Assembly (NCBI RefSeq): GCF_905220415.1
Contig: NC_059550.1
Location: 7,566,501 to 7,630,500 of the forward strand
Direction of reading: 5' to 3'
Source of the DNA: Colias croceus
Taxonomy: Eukaryota > Arthropoda > Insecta > Lepidoptera > Pieridae
Length of the DNA stretch: 64,000 bases
How positions within the stretch are numbered: position 1 is the first letter of the stretch; each line of letters starts with the position of its first letter. Positions 46,493 through 59,955 of this stretch are shown here, piece by piece. Position numbers and translations under genes: made by a program. A model generated the notes under the pieces. That model did no database searches and was not told the origin of the DNA. It saw only the letters and a list, made by a program, of their open reading frames with translations.

Positions 46493-46566
46493 CCGCCCCG
46501 CCCCGGAATGGCGCGAAGGATGCGGGTTCAAGTTCCGCCTCGTGATCGAATTTTTTCTATTCTTTA
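46493..46566 (+). repeat. tRNA-derived SINE fragment
   Basis: A B-box-like GGTTCAAGTTCC (46525-46536) sits in ATGCGGGTTCAAGTTCCGCC and is followed by CTCGTGATCGAATTTTTTCT, as in a common lepidopteran SINE. The A box side is degenerate (GGAATGGCGCGAAGG). It is not an intact tRNA gene. Confidence 0.45.
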
Positions 46567-49500
46567 TAAATTTATAAAATGTATCATTTAATAATCATAA
46601 ATCCCGTGCCTTGTAATGTTCTTACAGTCCCCATTATAGATCTGGGCACATGTTACCACAAAACCGAGCCAGTCACAATAAGTATTACCCATTAAAAGTC
46701 GTTCTTTACAAGAACACAATAAAAAGCTCTACATTCCGCGAACAAACTAACAACGGAACATCATTACGATCAAGTTTCCATAGCGTTGTATTAGAGCCGT
46801 ATTTTTCCTTTGAAAATCATGAAGCAAGCCTTTTGTTGTGTCTGTAACGCTGCAGCTACATTCAACACATCGGAGGCTCATTACAGACTGCACATCATTT
46901 CCTTTAGACATCTTGAATACCTTGTTACGATTATAATAAGCCTGGAATATGCCGATTGTTGGATTCGTTTTGTGTTTTTGTGAATGGATTCTGTAGTTTC
47001 TGGATCATTGGTATCTTAAGTTATAAAGTATGTAACTCATATTACTGAAAAGGGATGGTGAATTGGAATGAAAATAGTCTGGTAAGTGGTAGTGTAACGA
47101 TCGAGGAATATATTTCCTTCAATGAAAATTATGTAGTAATAGTACTGTGGTAATAGTGTAGGTTTTACTTATATTTATTCATTGCGTGTATTTTTATGAA
47201 GTAAAAGCTTTATATTTAAAACATATCACTTCGTTTTGTTAAACGTTAAGCACTATAGATACTTCTTACAGTTATTTGTATTGTGAACTCCTTTTACAAT
47301 GGTTTCACTAAACAATAACGTCATTAAACAATGCTGGGCTAAAATACAGACCGTCATTCACAGACTCTTGTAAAATCAATTTCTTGACCCAGCCACTGAA
47401 ACGATTACCCACAGAAAGGTTTCTCAAGTGTACAACCTAGCACAGCTTCATTTCAAAGAAGCTCAAACAATTATAGCATTCACAAATCTTGAACATTTTC
47501 ATTCAAAACATTTCATCTTTAAAAGCGGATCCGACCATCGCTGAAACTGTAAGGCTTCTTGGTCACACAGGAGTCTTGTAAAACCAGCAATTATGAACAT
47601 CTTAAGTTGTTGAGTAGTGAGGGTCTTTTGTATATTTTAACTGGAAAATGGATAGCTTGTGTGTCTGCATTCAAACTTTTCATGGGTGCGTATAATCAAG
47701 GATTCTTTACTAGGGCATATAATATGATTTTGACATAACTTACAGATCAATACTAGAAAATTAATGAATCTAAAATAGAACTCGAACTAACAGCTAGGTA
47801 TATATGATAATAATAGCTATATAAGCTTTGATTATGTGGACCGAACTTTTGCTTTCTCTCTTATATATATTATGTTTAAACTATCCTATCTCTCAAGTTG
47901 GATCGAACTGCACATGGTGTGCGAATTTTATTATAATCGGTTACGTGGTTTAGGAGTCAATTGAGGACAAACATTGTGACACGAGATTTATATATATTAA
48001 GATTGCAAGGAAAGATCTAAGATCTTAAACCGCTTTTCCACTTAAATAATAACACCTCACAACAAGACATACCTATGAGCATATTAAACAAATAGTTACC
48101 AAACACATCAAAGATCCAATAGCATACATCACAGCAGATACAGCTGTAATTTGCTAATGCCAACTGTAAAGCTCGGAAAAGAGGGCAGCCTTCGCTTTGC
48201 GGCGTACTTCACATCAAAGGCTAATTTGCAAGAGACCGCTACAAAGAGAAATACGCTAATTAAAAAGTGACTCGACAAAGTGTCACTGCGAGACGCTGCT
48301 TGCTTGCGTATTGATACAACTAACAAACGTACTTGTTTTAATGCTAGTTGGTACATTGATGTGTGTTTGTTGTAACGCTTTGTTAATTGCGTTCTATGTT
48401 TCGTGTGAGCTTTGATGTTAGGCTTTTCTGTGGAGCAATTTTTGTTAAGTTGCTTGATATTATGACGTTTTTACGTTGCAAAGTTACGTTAAATGGTTTT
48501 AAAATCATATGTGATGTAAATAAGAGTTAAAAATATATATTAATAATACCTATCTTCTTGTGTTTAATTTAACGCAAATATTAAACATTTAAAAATTAAA
48601 AAGCGTAGGATTTTAAACGCGATTTATTCATTATACTATTAATTTACTAACCCGGCGTTTCGCACACTTTGCTGTTGTTCTTCGATACACATAATTATTA
48701 ATTCCTTAACACGATAGGGTTATAACTATAATATATAGGATATAAGTAGTATTTATTCCATAGATAACTTATGGCATCATTATTATCGTTAATCTAAATT
48801 GAAAGGGAAGAAACAAGGATATCAATGTTAAAGCTTTCCATGCCAGTGAAGCTGTGGAGATAAAGGATAACATGTTGTATTAATTAATACCAGATAACGC
48901 ACTTCATAAATGAACATAATGTGACAATAGTTAGTGATGTTAACTTCTGACGGTTAAATTGAAAAGCTCTCATACTATAATATGAGTAATTGAGTAAATT
49001 TCATATGAATTACCTATTATCATTTTTTTTTCATATGGATAGGTTCATTATTTTAATGCACAGAGATCAATATTTATTATCTACTACGGTAAAAAGAGCT
49101 CAAAATGTAGGTAGCATTTTATATGATGTAACACATTGGTTCTTTACATTTTAACACATTGGTTATATTTTTTACAAAAATAAAATATGTAACGTAAAAT
49201 TACATGATATTGCAGATCTGATCATTCAGAAGGTCTTTATGTAAACGTGAAGAGGACCATACATATAATGCGGAAGCATTTCCATACAAAACAAAATTAC
49301 TGATTACCCAACAAACCCCACAAAATATCAAGTAAATAAGCGCCCAATTCATCATATCGCATATAACTCGATCATTAAACGCACAAAGCACTAAACGACA
49401 AGCAGACGCCATTGAAATTCAAGCCTTTATGGAACTATGAAAACATAATGACCATGCGTCACATCGTAAAATACCTACCAAAACAATGGGAGCTCGCGAC

Positions 49501-51485
49501 AGAAATTAATATATCATTATGTCAGACCCATGTAGAAGCTCACGACTATCCTTCTCTGATTTAGTACAACACCTCCTCCGTCCCTTTCTACGAACTTGGA
49601 ATATGCGGATCTTAGTCGTGATTGGAATTGGTTAATGTTACAGAAGCGCGGAGTTAAAATTCTAATGTGTTACTGCGCCTCTGGGTAGAATTTGGTGTTT
49701 ATTTACGTCTGAAGTTGTTTCGCCACATATCTTGCTAACTTTGTCGTATAGCTATATGTGGGAGTACAAACTCCGTTATCTGTTCCGCGATACATCTTAA
49801 TGAGGAAACGGATTAAACGTTTTTAAACTATTATTTTTATATCCGACTCTCGTGAGATAAATATATTTCTTTCAGTACCGGCCTTCTCATCATATTTATT
49901 ACGATAGGTACATATAATCAAAGAAAATAGATTTAGAATAAGAAATCATTGTACTATCAATAAAAACTCGATCACTCATCAACTACTTACAGATAAAAAT
50001 TAACTACATTGATGCAAAAAAACTTTCAAAAACATGAATATATTTTCTCGCGAGGGAATTCTGTCAAGAATAGAACTGCAATATTTCAAAGTACATTCCC
50101 ATTTACCTAACCTGTGAAGTTAAATAAATTTCCAACTGGCAACATCACAGTGATGATAATTTAGCCGCAAACTTCAAAAATATGACAGCTAACCCTTCAG
50201 CGCTATCAAATACTAACGAGCAATTAGGAAAGTTGGGGCTTATTGTCAAAGTGTGATAATTAGCCGGGCTAATGTGGACCCCTGACATATGTTCAAGTCA
50301 TCATAGCGGTGGAGGGTTATGTAATAAGTCTTACTCATCGTAGATTATAAAAACCTCACTACGTCACGGTTTAGCTAATTTCTGTGTGTTAACGTGGGTC
50401 GTTCTTGTAATGAGTTGTGTAGCTATTCGTACTTTTCTTTTTGCAAATTTTTCTATGCATTTGTATTTATTGCATTTTATTATTGCTAAAGGGTTGTTTT
50501 AATTTTGGGTTAAACATGAGTATGTACCTATATTTGTAGGGGCATAAAAAAATTAAGCCGTTTTTAATGTTTTTTTTTTTTCATTTTTCATTGCGAAAAA
50601 GATCTTTATCTAGCAAAAAAATAGACTATGATGATATCGAGAGATTTTAAATATTTTTTTTATTTTATTTCCACATCATTCATTTAACGCAAGCGTAGTC
50701 ACGTGCATATAGCTAGCAATAAACAGTCCTTAGGTTAAATCGTCACGCCATTGAAAGCAGACCTCCCAGATCAACAATCAGAACAAAGCAATATCACCAA
50801 CTTTACATATTAATTACTTGCGATAGACAAACACAATATCTGACTCCACACACCCAACAAATATTTCACTAGATATCCGACATTTCTTATCCCAACCCAC
50901 TTAAAACATCCGAAGGGCAATGGGTCCGTGGAGTGTCATTCATCAACAACTCGCTCCCAACTTCGTATGTACCTAAACCTCTTATTATTTGCCACCCCTG
51001 ACTATAAAATTGGACCAAACGTTGCGAAACATCTGACCAAACATTGAGCTTTATTTCTCAGTACTTAGAGTCGAAATTCGCATTGTGTTAGCTGCATGAA
51101 CAATCGTTTAAGGCATTAATTATCGCTCGTCCCCAGTTTTAGGGTAACCCTTTAGGAAATTTTCGTCCCTTGCTGGTCACCCCTCGGCCAGGCGCGTGCC
51201 TTCAAGTCATTAGTCCGCTATATAGATTAAGGTATATTGAAAGTTTCTGTTCAATTTCGCTAAAACACGACGAAGTCTAAAATATCCAAATTTTATTTTC
51301 TATTCCGAATGCTTATCTTAGAAATTTAACGAACTCTGACATATAGAGCATACTCTTTAAAGTAAATTAACACGTTTGTAAATTTTTCGCACTTATTAAC
51401 GCGTAAAAAATTAAGGCGTTGCATAATAATTATTATTATTATCTCTACCTATGTAATTTTTTGTCTTCACAAAACTACGTAGAAA
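46567..51485. other. Intergenic, no gene seen
   Basis: AT-rich with several complex islands: 46620-46900, 48110-48380, 49440-49760, 50150-50420 and 50880-51240. The 48110-48380 island contains CAGCTG, a TCF-like CATCAAAG and CTAATTAA. Open frames over these islands (46650-46847 +, 48129-48356 -, 49200-49412 -) have no domain. They are better viewed as candidate conserved non-coding elements than genes. Confidence 0.4.
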
Positions 51486-51658
51486 CTAGCGGTCCGCCCC
51501 GGCTTCGCCCGTGGTACATTTTGACGTTTTCTCTCCATAAGAACCATCCTCGTACTTCAAGAAATGTATTAAAAAAAGAATTAACGAAATCGGTTCAGTT
51601 GTTCTCGAGTTATGCGTACCATACCAACACATTTTGCGATTCATTTTTATATTATAGA
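51486..51658 (-). mobile_element. Helitron-like short repeat (reverse)
   Basis: On the - strand it starts TCTATAATATAAAAATGAAT and ends in GGACCGCTAG (CTAG at 51486-51489), with flanking T (51659) and A (51485) on the + strand. The internal AACTCGAGAACAACTGAACC segment defines a family different from the copies at 9223 and 13780, though the GGGCGAAGCCGGGGCGG end is shared. Confidence 0.72.
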
Positions 51659-54600
51659 TCTAACTACTAATATGTATATATAGAAACAATTCTATATTAG
51701 GTACCCTTGTTTCTCCTAACTTTTACTCCTAAGCAATATCTACTTCATAATACATATAACTCAAAATGACAAAAAATAAACTCATCAACCCATTCACAAG
51801 TCATCAGTATATTATAATAATCGAAAGCCATCAGTAATCACAACGAGCATGTATTTATGCAAAATTAGTTTTCCAATAGAGCCCCTGCTAAGCCGTATTA
51901 GCTTATCTTTCCACTTGGCACGCTGTAAATTGGTCAAAATCTCGTTGCCTCGACTTGGCTACGTATACATGAGTGGTAGGGTGACTGGGCGTTCGGAGTT
52001 TTAAGTACCTACTGATATAAATCTAGGTATTGCCTTAATTACCAACAACTGGTCTTTGTAAAATCTAAATAGAAATAATTTACTGGTCTTTTTCATGTAA
52101 TTAATGATTTAATTGTCTTTTTGGATGTGGTAGGTAAACGAATTATGAACGCTTGTGTCGAATTTATAATGCACTAGTGACTAGAAAGTATAGGTAGGTA
52201 TTCAATTTATTAACCTACACATGAATGAGATATTTTATTTTATAAAAAAATCTATACAAGTTATTATCAACGATTCCTAGGTATATCGATTTAGGTACAT
52301 TGTTATTAACTATTTATTGCAAATCTACAAATCCCGATGTTGCCTTTACTTTTTGTCAATAAATTATAATGAATGAATAGGTGACCTTTTCTAAACTTTT
52401 AAATAAGTAGATATTGCCATATTATCCTGCTTATATTATAAGCATTTTTCATTATTTCTTCATCGTAATTTTTAAGATCTCCCAGAAATCAGCCGCCATA
52501 TTAGGTATCTGTAAAAAAAAAACAATCTATATAGATAAATATATTTTAATATCTTAATTTGACGTAAATCATGGTCACCATACAACAAAGACAGTAGGTA
52601 GTTGCAAATGGTATCAACGCTTCTATAAGCTTAAACGTCCGAAGTATCACAAGATATGGTCATGCAAAAATGTGTGAATACCTATGTAACATGTTCTATT
52701 AAATATTGTTTTAATGATAGATTTATTTTAAAAGAAGTAAAGCACCCTGATTGCACTCTTTTTCATGTGTTTTTTTTTTCATCTACCAATTCAATATAGG
52801 TAAAGTTTAAACATAAAATGTTTGAATTAAAAAAGAAGAGTCTACACAAAGTTAACGAATCATTAAATTAAATTCAAAGAGAATTATTTTAATAGCTTCA
52901 AAAATAGGTACCATAAAAACTACCAATACAATATGAAAAGCATATCCATCCATACAAGCTCTAACAGAAGCTTAACAATTCGTACGTCATTAAGATAAAT
53001 GAGCACCCAAGGGACTTTACTTAAACAATATGTTTTAGTGTTATCAAAAAGCCTAATATATGTAAGTTGTAGATAAGGCTCCCCTCATCCTAAAGTAATC
53101 TTTGCACGCTCCCAGAGCGTAACCTTCCGAACTCCGAAGTTAGAATAACTTTAGAAGACCATAGGCTGTTTAGAAAGGACCCCAGTTTGGAGGATTGTGA
53201 AATATTAATGGAGTTTCCGAGAATCGTATATGAACGCTTTCTTACGTATTGATAGCGATCTCGATTATGACTAGTTTTTTGGTAATAACGTGCTCGTTTT
53301 TCAGTTATTTGCAAGGACGGTTATAAAAAAATTTATCGGGTTCTCCTAATCTGTATGTTGATCGTTTAAAGAACGACATTGAAATTGTTTTATTTCAAAC
53401 AAAAGCTTTAAAAATAGGTGTAAAGGTAAAAAAAAACTTCCATAAATGAAAAGTACTTACATTTAGGTCACATAATGTAAGAAGAGACGATTGAAAAGAA
53501 CCTACTATTGAAATGGTTTGAATTTACCTTTAATTATCCGTACAATATTTTACTAAAAACATTTTATCAATAAATTATATCAATAACCAATACGACAATC
53601 TCAACGCACACACACGCAACACCAACGCACACATCAACAAACGGACTCGGCAAGCAAATTTTCAACATGGCACACAAAGTTAGGGTCGGACTACACTCGT
53701 GTCCTTCCTTTTGATTGCAATTAATTCGGAACCAAGGGGTGGCGGTGGGAGGACAAGGGACGACCAATGCGCTGGGACGAACTTTACAGTCGGTTTTGTT
53801 AAGTTGCGACTACTGTGTGTACTTGGCTTTAGATAGCTATGTTTTGTATGAATTATTTTGTGATTTAGTTCATTTACAGATTGGTTATTGAAACGAGAGA
53901 TGTGGAAGGTAAATTTCAGACTTTATTCAGGTACTATCGTGAAATAAATAGCGGTACCTAGCTATAGTTATTTATTATTATAAGGTAAGATTCCCTACTT
54001 GTGTATAATTTAATAATTGTTACGGAAACAAACATACTATAAATATCTAATAATTGTGTTATTTTTATTTTAAATCTTTATATGTTTAATATATCTACTT
54101 AATAAATAATACAGCTAGATTTTTATTGTGCACAACAGTTATTGTAATCGAATGTTTAATAACATTCTCGGCCAAATATATGAAATTTATATTTATTTTA
54201 GTACTACGTAGCTGTGCCGCCTGTCTTCACCCGCGAAATAAATCGCTGATACAAGTGAGTATTTCTATAGCTTATGACTTATTCTGATACATAAGCTATA
54301 TCACTGCCAAGTAATCAAGTATCATCAAAATCCGTTGAGCACTTTTCAAGTGAAAGAGTAACAAACTCATACAACTTTTCACGTTTGTTTTATGATTATA
54401 CGATTCACGTTAAGTTTATTAGTAAGATAACTAGACTATAATAATTATTGTGCGTCTTTACAAAAATCTATGAATTTTAGTTCGTCAATATCATATTTCT
54501 AAAAGTTTAATTGGTCGCTATTGTGTTTAATAATTCAAAATAGTTAAAAAAAGACAGTAATTATTCACCTGTTGTACATAAATACACAACGTGATTACAA

Positions 54601-56882
54601 TTCCTTAAGAAAGAAAAGCACAGACTGAATAAAAGCGAAGATATAAATAAAATAAAAAAGAAATATTAATCAAGTCCGACTCTGTAGGCTAACCGGCTTT
54701 TATAGCCGTTAGACCGAAAAATATCCGGGCATTTTTATCTAGTGCTTGTAAGTATGACCTGAGATTGCCTCTTCGGTAGCAATAACTGTAGTGTTTTTTA
54801 TTTTTAATTAGTTGCCCGAGTAGTTTTTTTATATAGGCAATCAGAAATGCTTCAAGTTGTTATAAATATAAACGGATTTTTATATCAAGAGTGTAATCAA
54901 AAATATTTATTTGTTAATTCTGTATAATAAATCAAAACACCAATACTTGATGGATTCTAAATTCAAAGTTTAGTGCGGTTCATTTTATAACAATATCGAT
55001 ACTTGTCCAAATTATTTCGGAAAATATCCTGAATGCAATTGAAAAAACGGTATCATGAATGTCCCCATTGTGTTATACACTGAAGTGATTTATTATATCT
55101 AATAAATTTCGTATTTAATCATTTTTGTTATGATACAAAATATTCAAAGCCTCAAAATAGGCTACAAGACGACGATATCCATAGTTTTTGCGATACTGGG
55201 ATATTTTTTGAAGATTTAAAATCTAGCCTCTCTTATTTTCTTGGAATATTATACAAACTAAGTACCTACCTATATAACCCGAAAATAATCATTTACATAA
55301 TCGTGGAAGATATTTTTAAAATTCGAACGAGAAAATGAAGATGATACTTACATACTTTACATCTAGGTTCACTTACTATAGAAAAATCTGTGCTACGAAT
55401 TGAGAACCCTCATTGGCAACAACAACTTTAATATAATAATATTAATCTCAATACATGAATATTAGTTGATAAGTTGAGATAATTGCTTTATTATTTTAAT
55501 ATTATGTAGGTATTATTTTAAAAAAATCCACATATCAATTTATGCAAGCTAAAAGTTTTTTACCTTAACATGGATTTCAATACAAATAAAATAGGTATTT
55601 ATGTAGATAATACTGATAATAACCTTAATAATAGATACATAAAAAAAGTCTCACTAAATGTGTACATAAAAAAAATAAAAGATTTTAACCCTTTTTATGA
55701 CTCTGACCTCTCCTTTACATCTCCCTTAACTATAAAATGGACATTTACAGCATCACTATAACCTTTGACCAAATGACCAATGACCGAATCTCACACATCC
55801 CATCCCATTACATCATAATATAAAGATCACGACCCTGAATTACGCAGCATCAATTGTATGGACCGGTTATATTTGAACGACGATCACTCAAAATCTAGAT
55901 TTTCCGTCTTTTGTTGAATATATTTATATTATTACACGTCACTCAACAGATTAAAAAAAACATTCGAAAATTAGAGCGGCAATTCTATTTTTTTTTTTGC
56001 GGGCCATAGACTACAGACAAAATAAAAAGCAATGGTCTTTTCCTATACAGCCACACGAATGAGGTAGAAGCTAAAAAGGATTTAACGTGATTTGTATGTT
56101 TATAACCGAGACCAATAAATAATCCCAATAAAACCTCCTATCCAAGACAGCATCCGGCAAAATGGCGGCGCACTAATTCCGGTAAAATCTTTGCCTATTA
56201 CAAACCGCACCGTACTAAATCACCATTTATTATATACCTAGCTATGAACTCATTCGCACCGCTGTCCGTGTTCACAACACAAATGTATAAATATTCTAAA
56301 TACAGGAAAATTTTGTACCCTTTAAACACTGCCCCATATTAACGTAGGTATGTATCACGAAATATTTAATCAATTATAATCCTAATCTAGGTAGTATAGA
56401 GTCGACATTCAAGTGCATGGTGTGTGTATTTAAGATTATTCAGATGTGGATTACAATGCTCACAATCCTTTCTGTTAAACTATTCTGTTTGAATAATTGC
56501 CGCATGGACCTGAAGGGTTAAAGCGCATATTCATGCTCTGTCCTTACCAGTGCGGTTTGGGGAGTGTGGGGTGTCTGCGTTATGTATTCTGTATAGTGGA
56601 CACTACAGATATAAGTGCATGGGATTATAGTTCTTAAGCATATAATAATTAAGTATTTTATAACTTTTCAAAAATAATTTTATTTATTTTACCGTTGTTA
56701 CATTTAGTTATGATGCTCACTGAGCACTAAGTATTGCTGAGCTTTTTAAACTTTTCTATATTATCTGTGCCCATATTATTAAGAATAAATATTTACACAT
56801 TTAGAGTGTTTGTTTGTAAATATTAATTTCACTTTTCAACTACTCGACCGATTAAAAAAATAGAATAAGTTTCACTAAGTAA
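51659..56882. other. Intergenic, no gene seen
   Basis: AT-rich. A CA-rich microsatellite-like stretch lies at 53605-53640. A degraded Helitron-like repeat (reverse) may cover about 54205-54370, recognisable by AGCTGTGCCGCC and ATCAAAATCCGTTGAGCA, but its ends are unclear. A hairpin-like GGCTAACCGGCTTTTATAGC lies near 54689. No gene is supported. Confidence 0.4.
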
Positions 56883-57072
56883 GTGCTGATTTACACAGGG
56901 TCAGTAACTGACTACAAATTCGAGGCAAATCAGTGCTGACCCGGAAAAAAACCCTGTGTAAACAGATTTGAAGTCAGTACAGAGGCTTGAAGTCTAAAGT
57001 CAAAATTCGGCGCCGAAATTCGGCGCCGCGACTGACTTGTCTACTGAGTACTGACCCTGTGTAAATCAGCAC
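56883..57072. mobile_element. Harbinger-like MITE (TAA duplication)
   Basis: This 190-bp element has inverted repeats of about 25 bp starting GTGCTGATTTACACAGGG, flanked by TAA at 56880-56882 and 57073-57075. An internal partial copy of the end and a doubled ATTCGGCGCCG palindrome are present. A 3-bp TWA duplication is typical of PIF/Harbinger. There is no coding. Confidence 0.8.
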
Positions 57073-57419
57073 TAACGGAAGGATAGATAATAATAATATG
57101 TATATTTTTTCTAAGAACTCAGGTCAGCGTCAATCACGGTGAAGTTGGTTCCTAATATTCTTATACTACATAATATTATACATACCTTTATGCTTAAATC
57201 CTTAAAGTATCTTCAAGAAAAACACGCAATAAATATATATCATACAATACGATGTAACGTATCCACTTGCAAAGTTTAAGCAATAATTGTAACAAATGTA
57301 TTTAAGTTTGTTTTAGGGACTTTGTATTTGGCCCTGGGCTCCTCAGTCCTCTTCTACAACTATTTAAGATATATTATTACCGCATTATGTTTAGCTTGTG
57401 TTTATTTTTATATTAATTA

Positions 57420-57833
57420 CTAGCTTCCGCCCGCGACTCCGTCCGCGCGGATGTCGGTCTTTGCGTGGATGGTTTATTTCTCCATTTTGAGTAACTCGGA
57501 CAATGACATCTTATAAATATCTATTGGACCCAAATACGGCTAGGTCTATAATAATACGCAACGTGTGTTCGCGGTACCTACTACAGAACAACGTCTATGG
57601 ATAACTGAAAAATTGAGATTAATTTTTTTTCTACGTATTTTTCCAGGATAAAAAGTATCCTATTTTACGCCCAGGATAATAAAGTATAATTATACCAAGT
57701 TTCATCGAAATCGAACCGGTAGTTTTCACGTGATGTCTTCACATACACACAGACAGACAGACAGACAGACAGACAAAAATTTTTTTAATCACATATTTGG
57801 GTTTGGTATCGATCCAGTAACACCCCCTGCTAG
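57420..57833 (-). repeat. Lepidopteran interspersed repeat (reverse) with GACA microsatellite
   Basis: It starts CTAGCTTCCGCCCGCGACTC and ends CCCCCTGCTAG, with a (GACA)n run near 57751-57774 and a TTTCATCGAAATCGAACCGG segment. These are hallmarks of a widespread lepidopteran short repeat read backwards. Whether it is Helitron-derived or a retroposon 3' end is unclear. Confidence 0.6.
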
Positions 57834-59772
57834 TTATTTTTTCAATATATTCAATGTACAGAATTGACCCTTCTACAGATTTATTATATGTATAGATATG
57901 AATAAAATTAAATCAGGCTGATGTCCAAAGTATGTTTAAGGCTGTAGATATAGTATTTATCAGCATGCAAATTAGTTTTGTATTATTTGTGAAATGTCGA
58001 AGCAACAATTGCCTTCCTGATTTTTGATATTATATTTATATTAGGTATAGGTAAAATGTCAGTAAAATTAAAGCATTCTTTTATTGAAGAATCCTTAAAA
58101 ACCATTAATATGAATTCTGGATAAAGCTAAGGGATAAAGGTACATTTAAATTTTACGCTGAATTTTGAAACTAAAGACACCGTGTGGAGTGAACCGCTTT
58201 GCACTAGCGCGCCTATGAAATAAAAGCACAAAACGTTTTAATAATACGGATACAAAACGCAAGAATAGAAAACCATAACATCGTCGGTTAATCAAGACCG
58301 TAACTGTTTATTATTTTATGAGAATGTAGCTCCCATTGTCCTGTAAGACATTGTAATAAAACGCCATTCCTACCTTACAATGTAACTAAAATTGTAAAGG
58401 CAAATTCTTTTATTTTTATTACTCCAACACCATTGTTCTTGGATGTAGATAGAGTTCCTAATTTGCGCACATACCTAGACGTTGGGGGACATACCACAAG
58501 GGGGCGTGGGGTGTAGGGTGACCCCCGTCTGAACGAATTTTGTCAGCATTTTGCGTGGTCATTCTGCGAGTCATAATTTTGACAGTGGGTTGTGGGGTGT
58601 AATTGTTTTTGGCTTACGTGAGATGTAAGCGGAGTTTAATGCGTAATTGCATATTTGTTTTTATCGTTTATGTACTTGTGGGGGTAGTTGTCTATTTGTT
58701 ATGGTGTTAAGTATAAACGAGAAATGAATTTGAATTCATCCTTTTACATAAGAATAAAAATAGTTATTAACCAAGGATTTATTAATAACTCATATTTATT
58801 ACTTACCTAACTACTTGTTTTATATAAAAGCATTTTCACACATTTATACCTAAACAACTCAATTAGAACCCATAGATGTAATAGGTACTATCGAAAAAGA
58901 CAGACTAGGTATTTCTTGACGCAAAAACAAAACTTTTCTTGAGATGGTGAAATAGAGGGTGGCTTGTATGCGGAACAGTTGTTCCACCATAACTTGCGTA
59001 TGCGAGCAAAACCGCGGGTGGAGAGCTAGTTCTTCTATAGGTAGGTATTTTCCATTGTATACTTCATTTCCATTAACGATCGGTGAACAGTCGAGATTTT
59101 GTCTATTCCATACAAATACTGTTTAAAACAATTTTCATATATTTATATTAAAAATAGTGTTCTTCCAGTGGTCGATATTCGACCTTAATTATTATTAGAA
59201 GCAGAAGCACACACACGCATACATTATATGTTATATGTTACATGGGTGTATCTAATATTTCTTTTTACTTTAGGTATATATTTTTACTCGTCCTCCGTCT
59301 TTTGCGTATCTACATATTAATATATTATTCTTATAGTGTAATGTCTTATAGTATGTACAAATACGTAAGAAATATTTTTAAAATGATCCATTATTTTTAA
59401 CGGTAACATTCTATGGCAAAATATTTTTTTAAATCTTATTAGAGCCAAAAATAAACAATCTATTCTCGTTTATCTCTACTATACCGCATAGGACGAAGTT
59501 TGTTTATATACCGCCAAAACCAGGGCCGTACTGTATGTAAGATGATACATAACATATAGATTAATTAACAAAAAGCTCCCCAGTCGTTCAGATTGCCGCC
59601 GCCCAATGATTAATGACGCGCAATCCGGCCCACGAATGATTAATATTAGCGCTGTGCGTGTGTGATGAGTCCTTTAGTATATGCGAGTATATGCGTGTAT
59701 GTATTTATAAATTTAATGTTGTTCTTAAGGTTAGGTGTGGTGTCTTGGTTTGGTTGCAAATTACAATTTTAA
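57834..59772. other. Intergenic, no gene seen
   Basis: AT-rich. A fragment of a Helitron-like repeat ends in AACCGCGGGTGGAGAGCTAG at 59029. A G-rich stretch at 58484-58535 has one loop too long for a standard quadruplex. No gene. Confidence 0.4.
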
Positions 59773-59955
59773 TCACTACATAGTACAAAGCAAAGTCGCT
59801 TTCCGCGTCTGTCAGTATGTATGCTTGCTTTAAAACTACGCAACGGGTTTTGAAGCAGTTTTTTTTTAACAGATAGAATGATTCTCGAGGAAGATTTTAT
59901 TATATTATTTATTAGGTTTTAGACAAAGTAGGCGAAGCCACGGGCGGAAAGCTAG
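59773..59955 (+). mobile_element. Helitron-like short repeat
   Basis: It runs from TCACTACATAGTACAAAGCA to GCGGAAAGCTAG, between A (59772) and T (59956), with GGCGAAGCCACGGGCGG near the end. The internal AAAACTACGCAACGGGTTTT is typical of another lepidopteran sub-family. No coding. Confidence 0.7.

Noticed and set aside
58484..58535. G-rich stretch as a third G-quadruplex
   Set aside because: One loop is about 11 bases, beyond the usual 7, and the runs are uneven.
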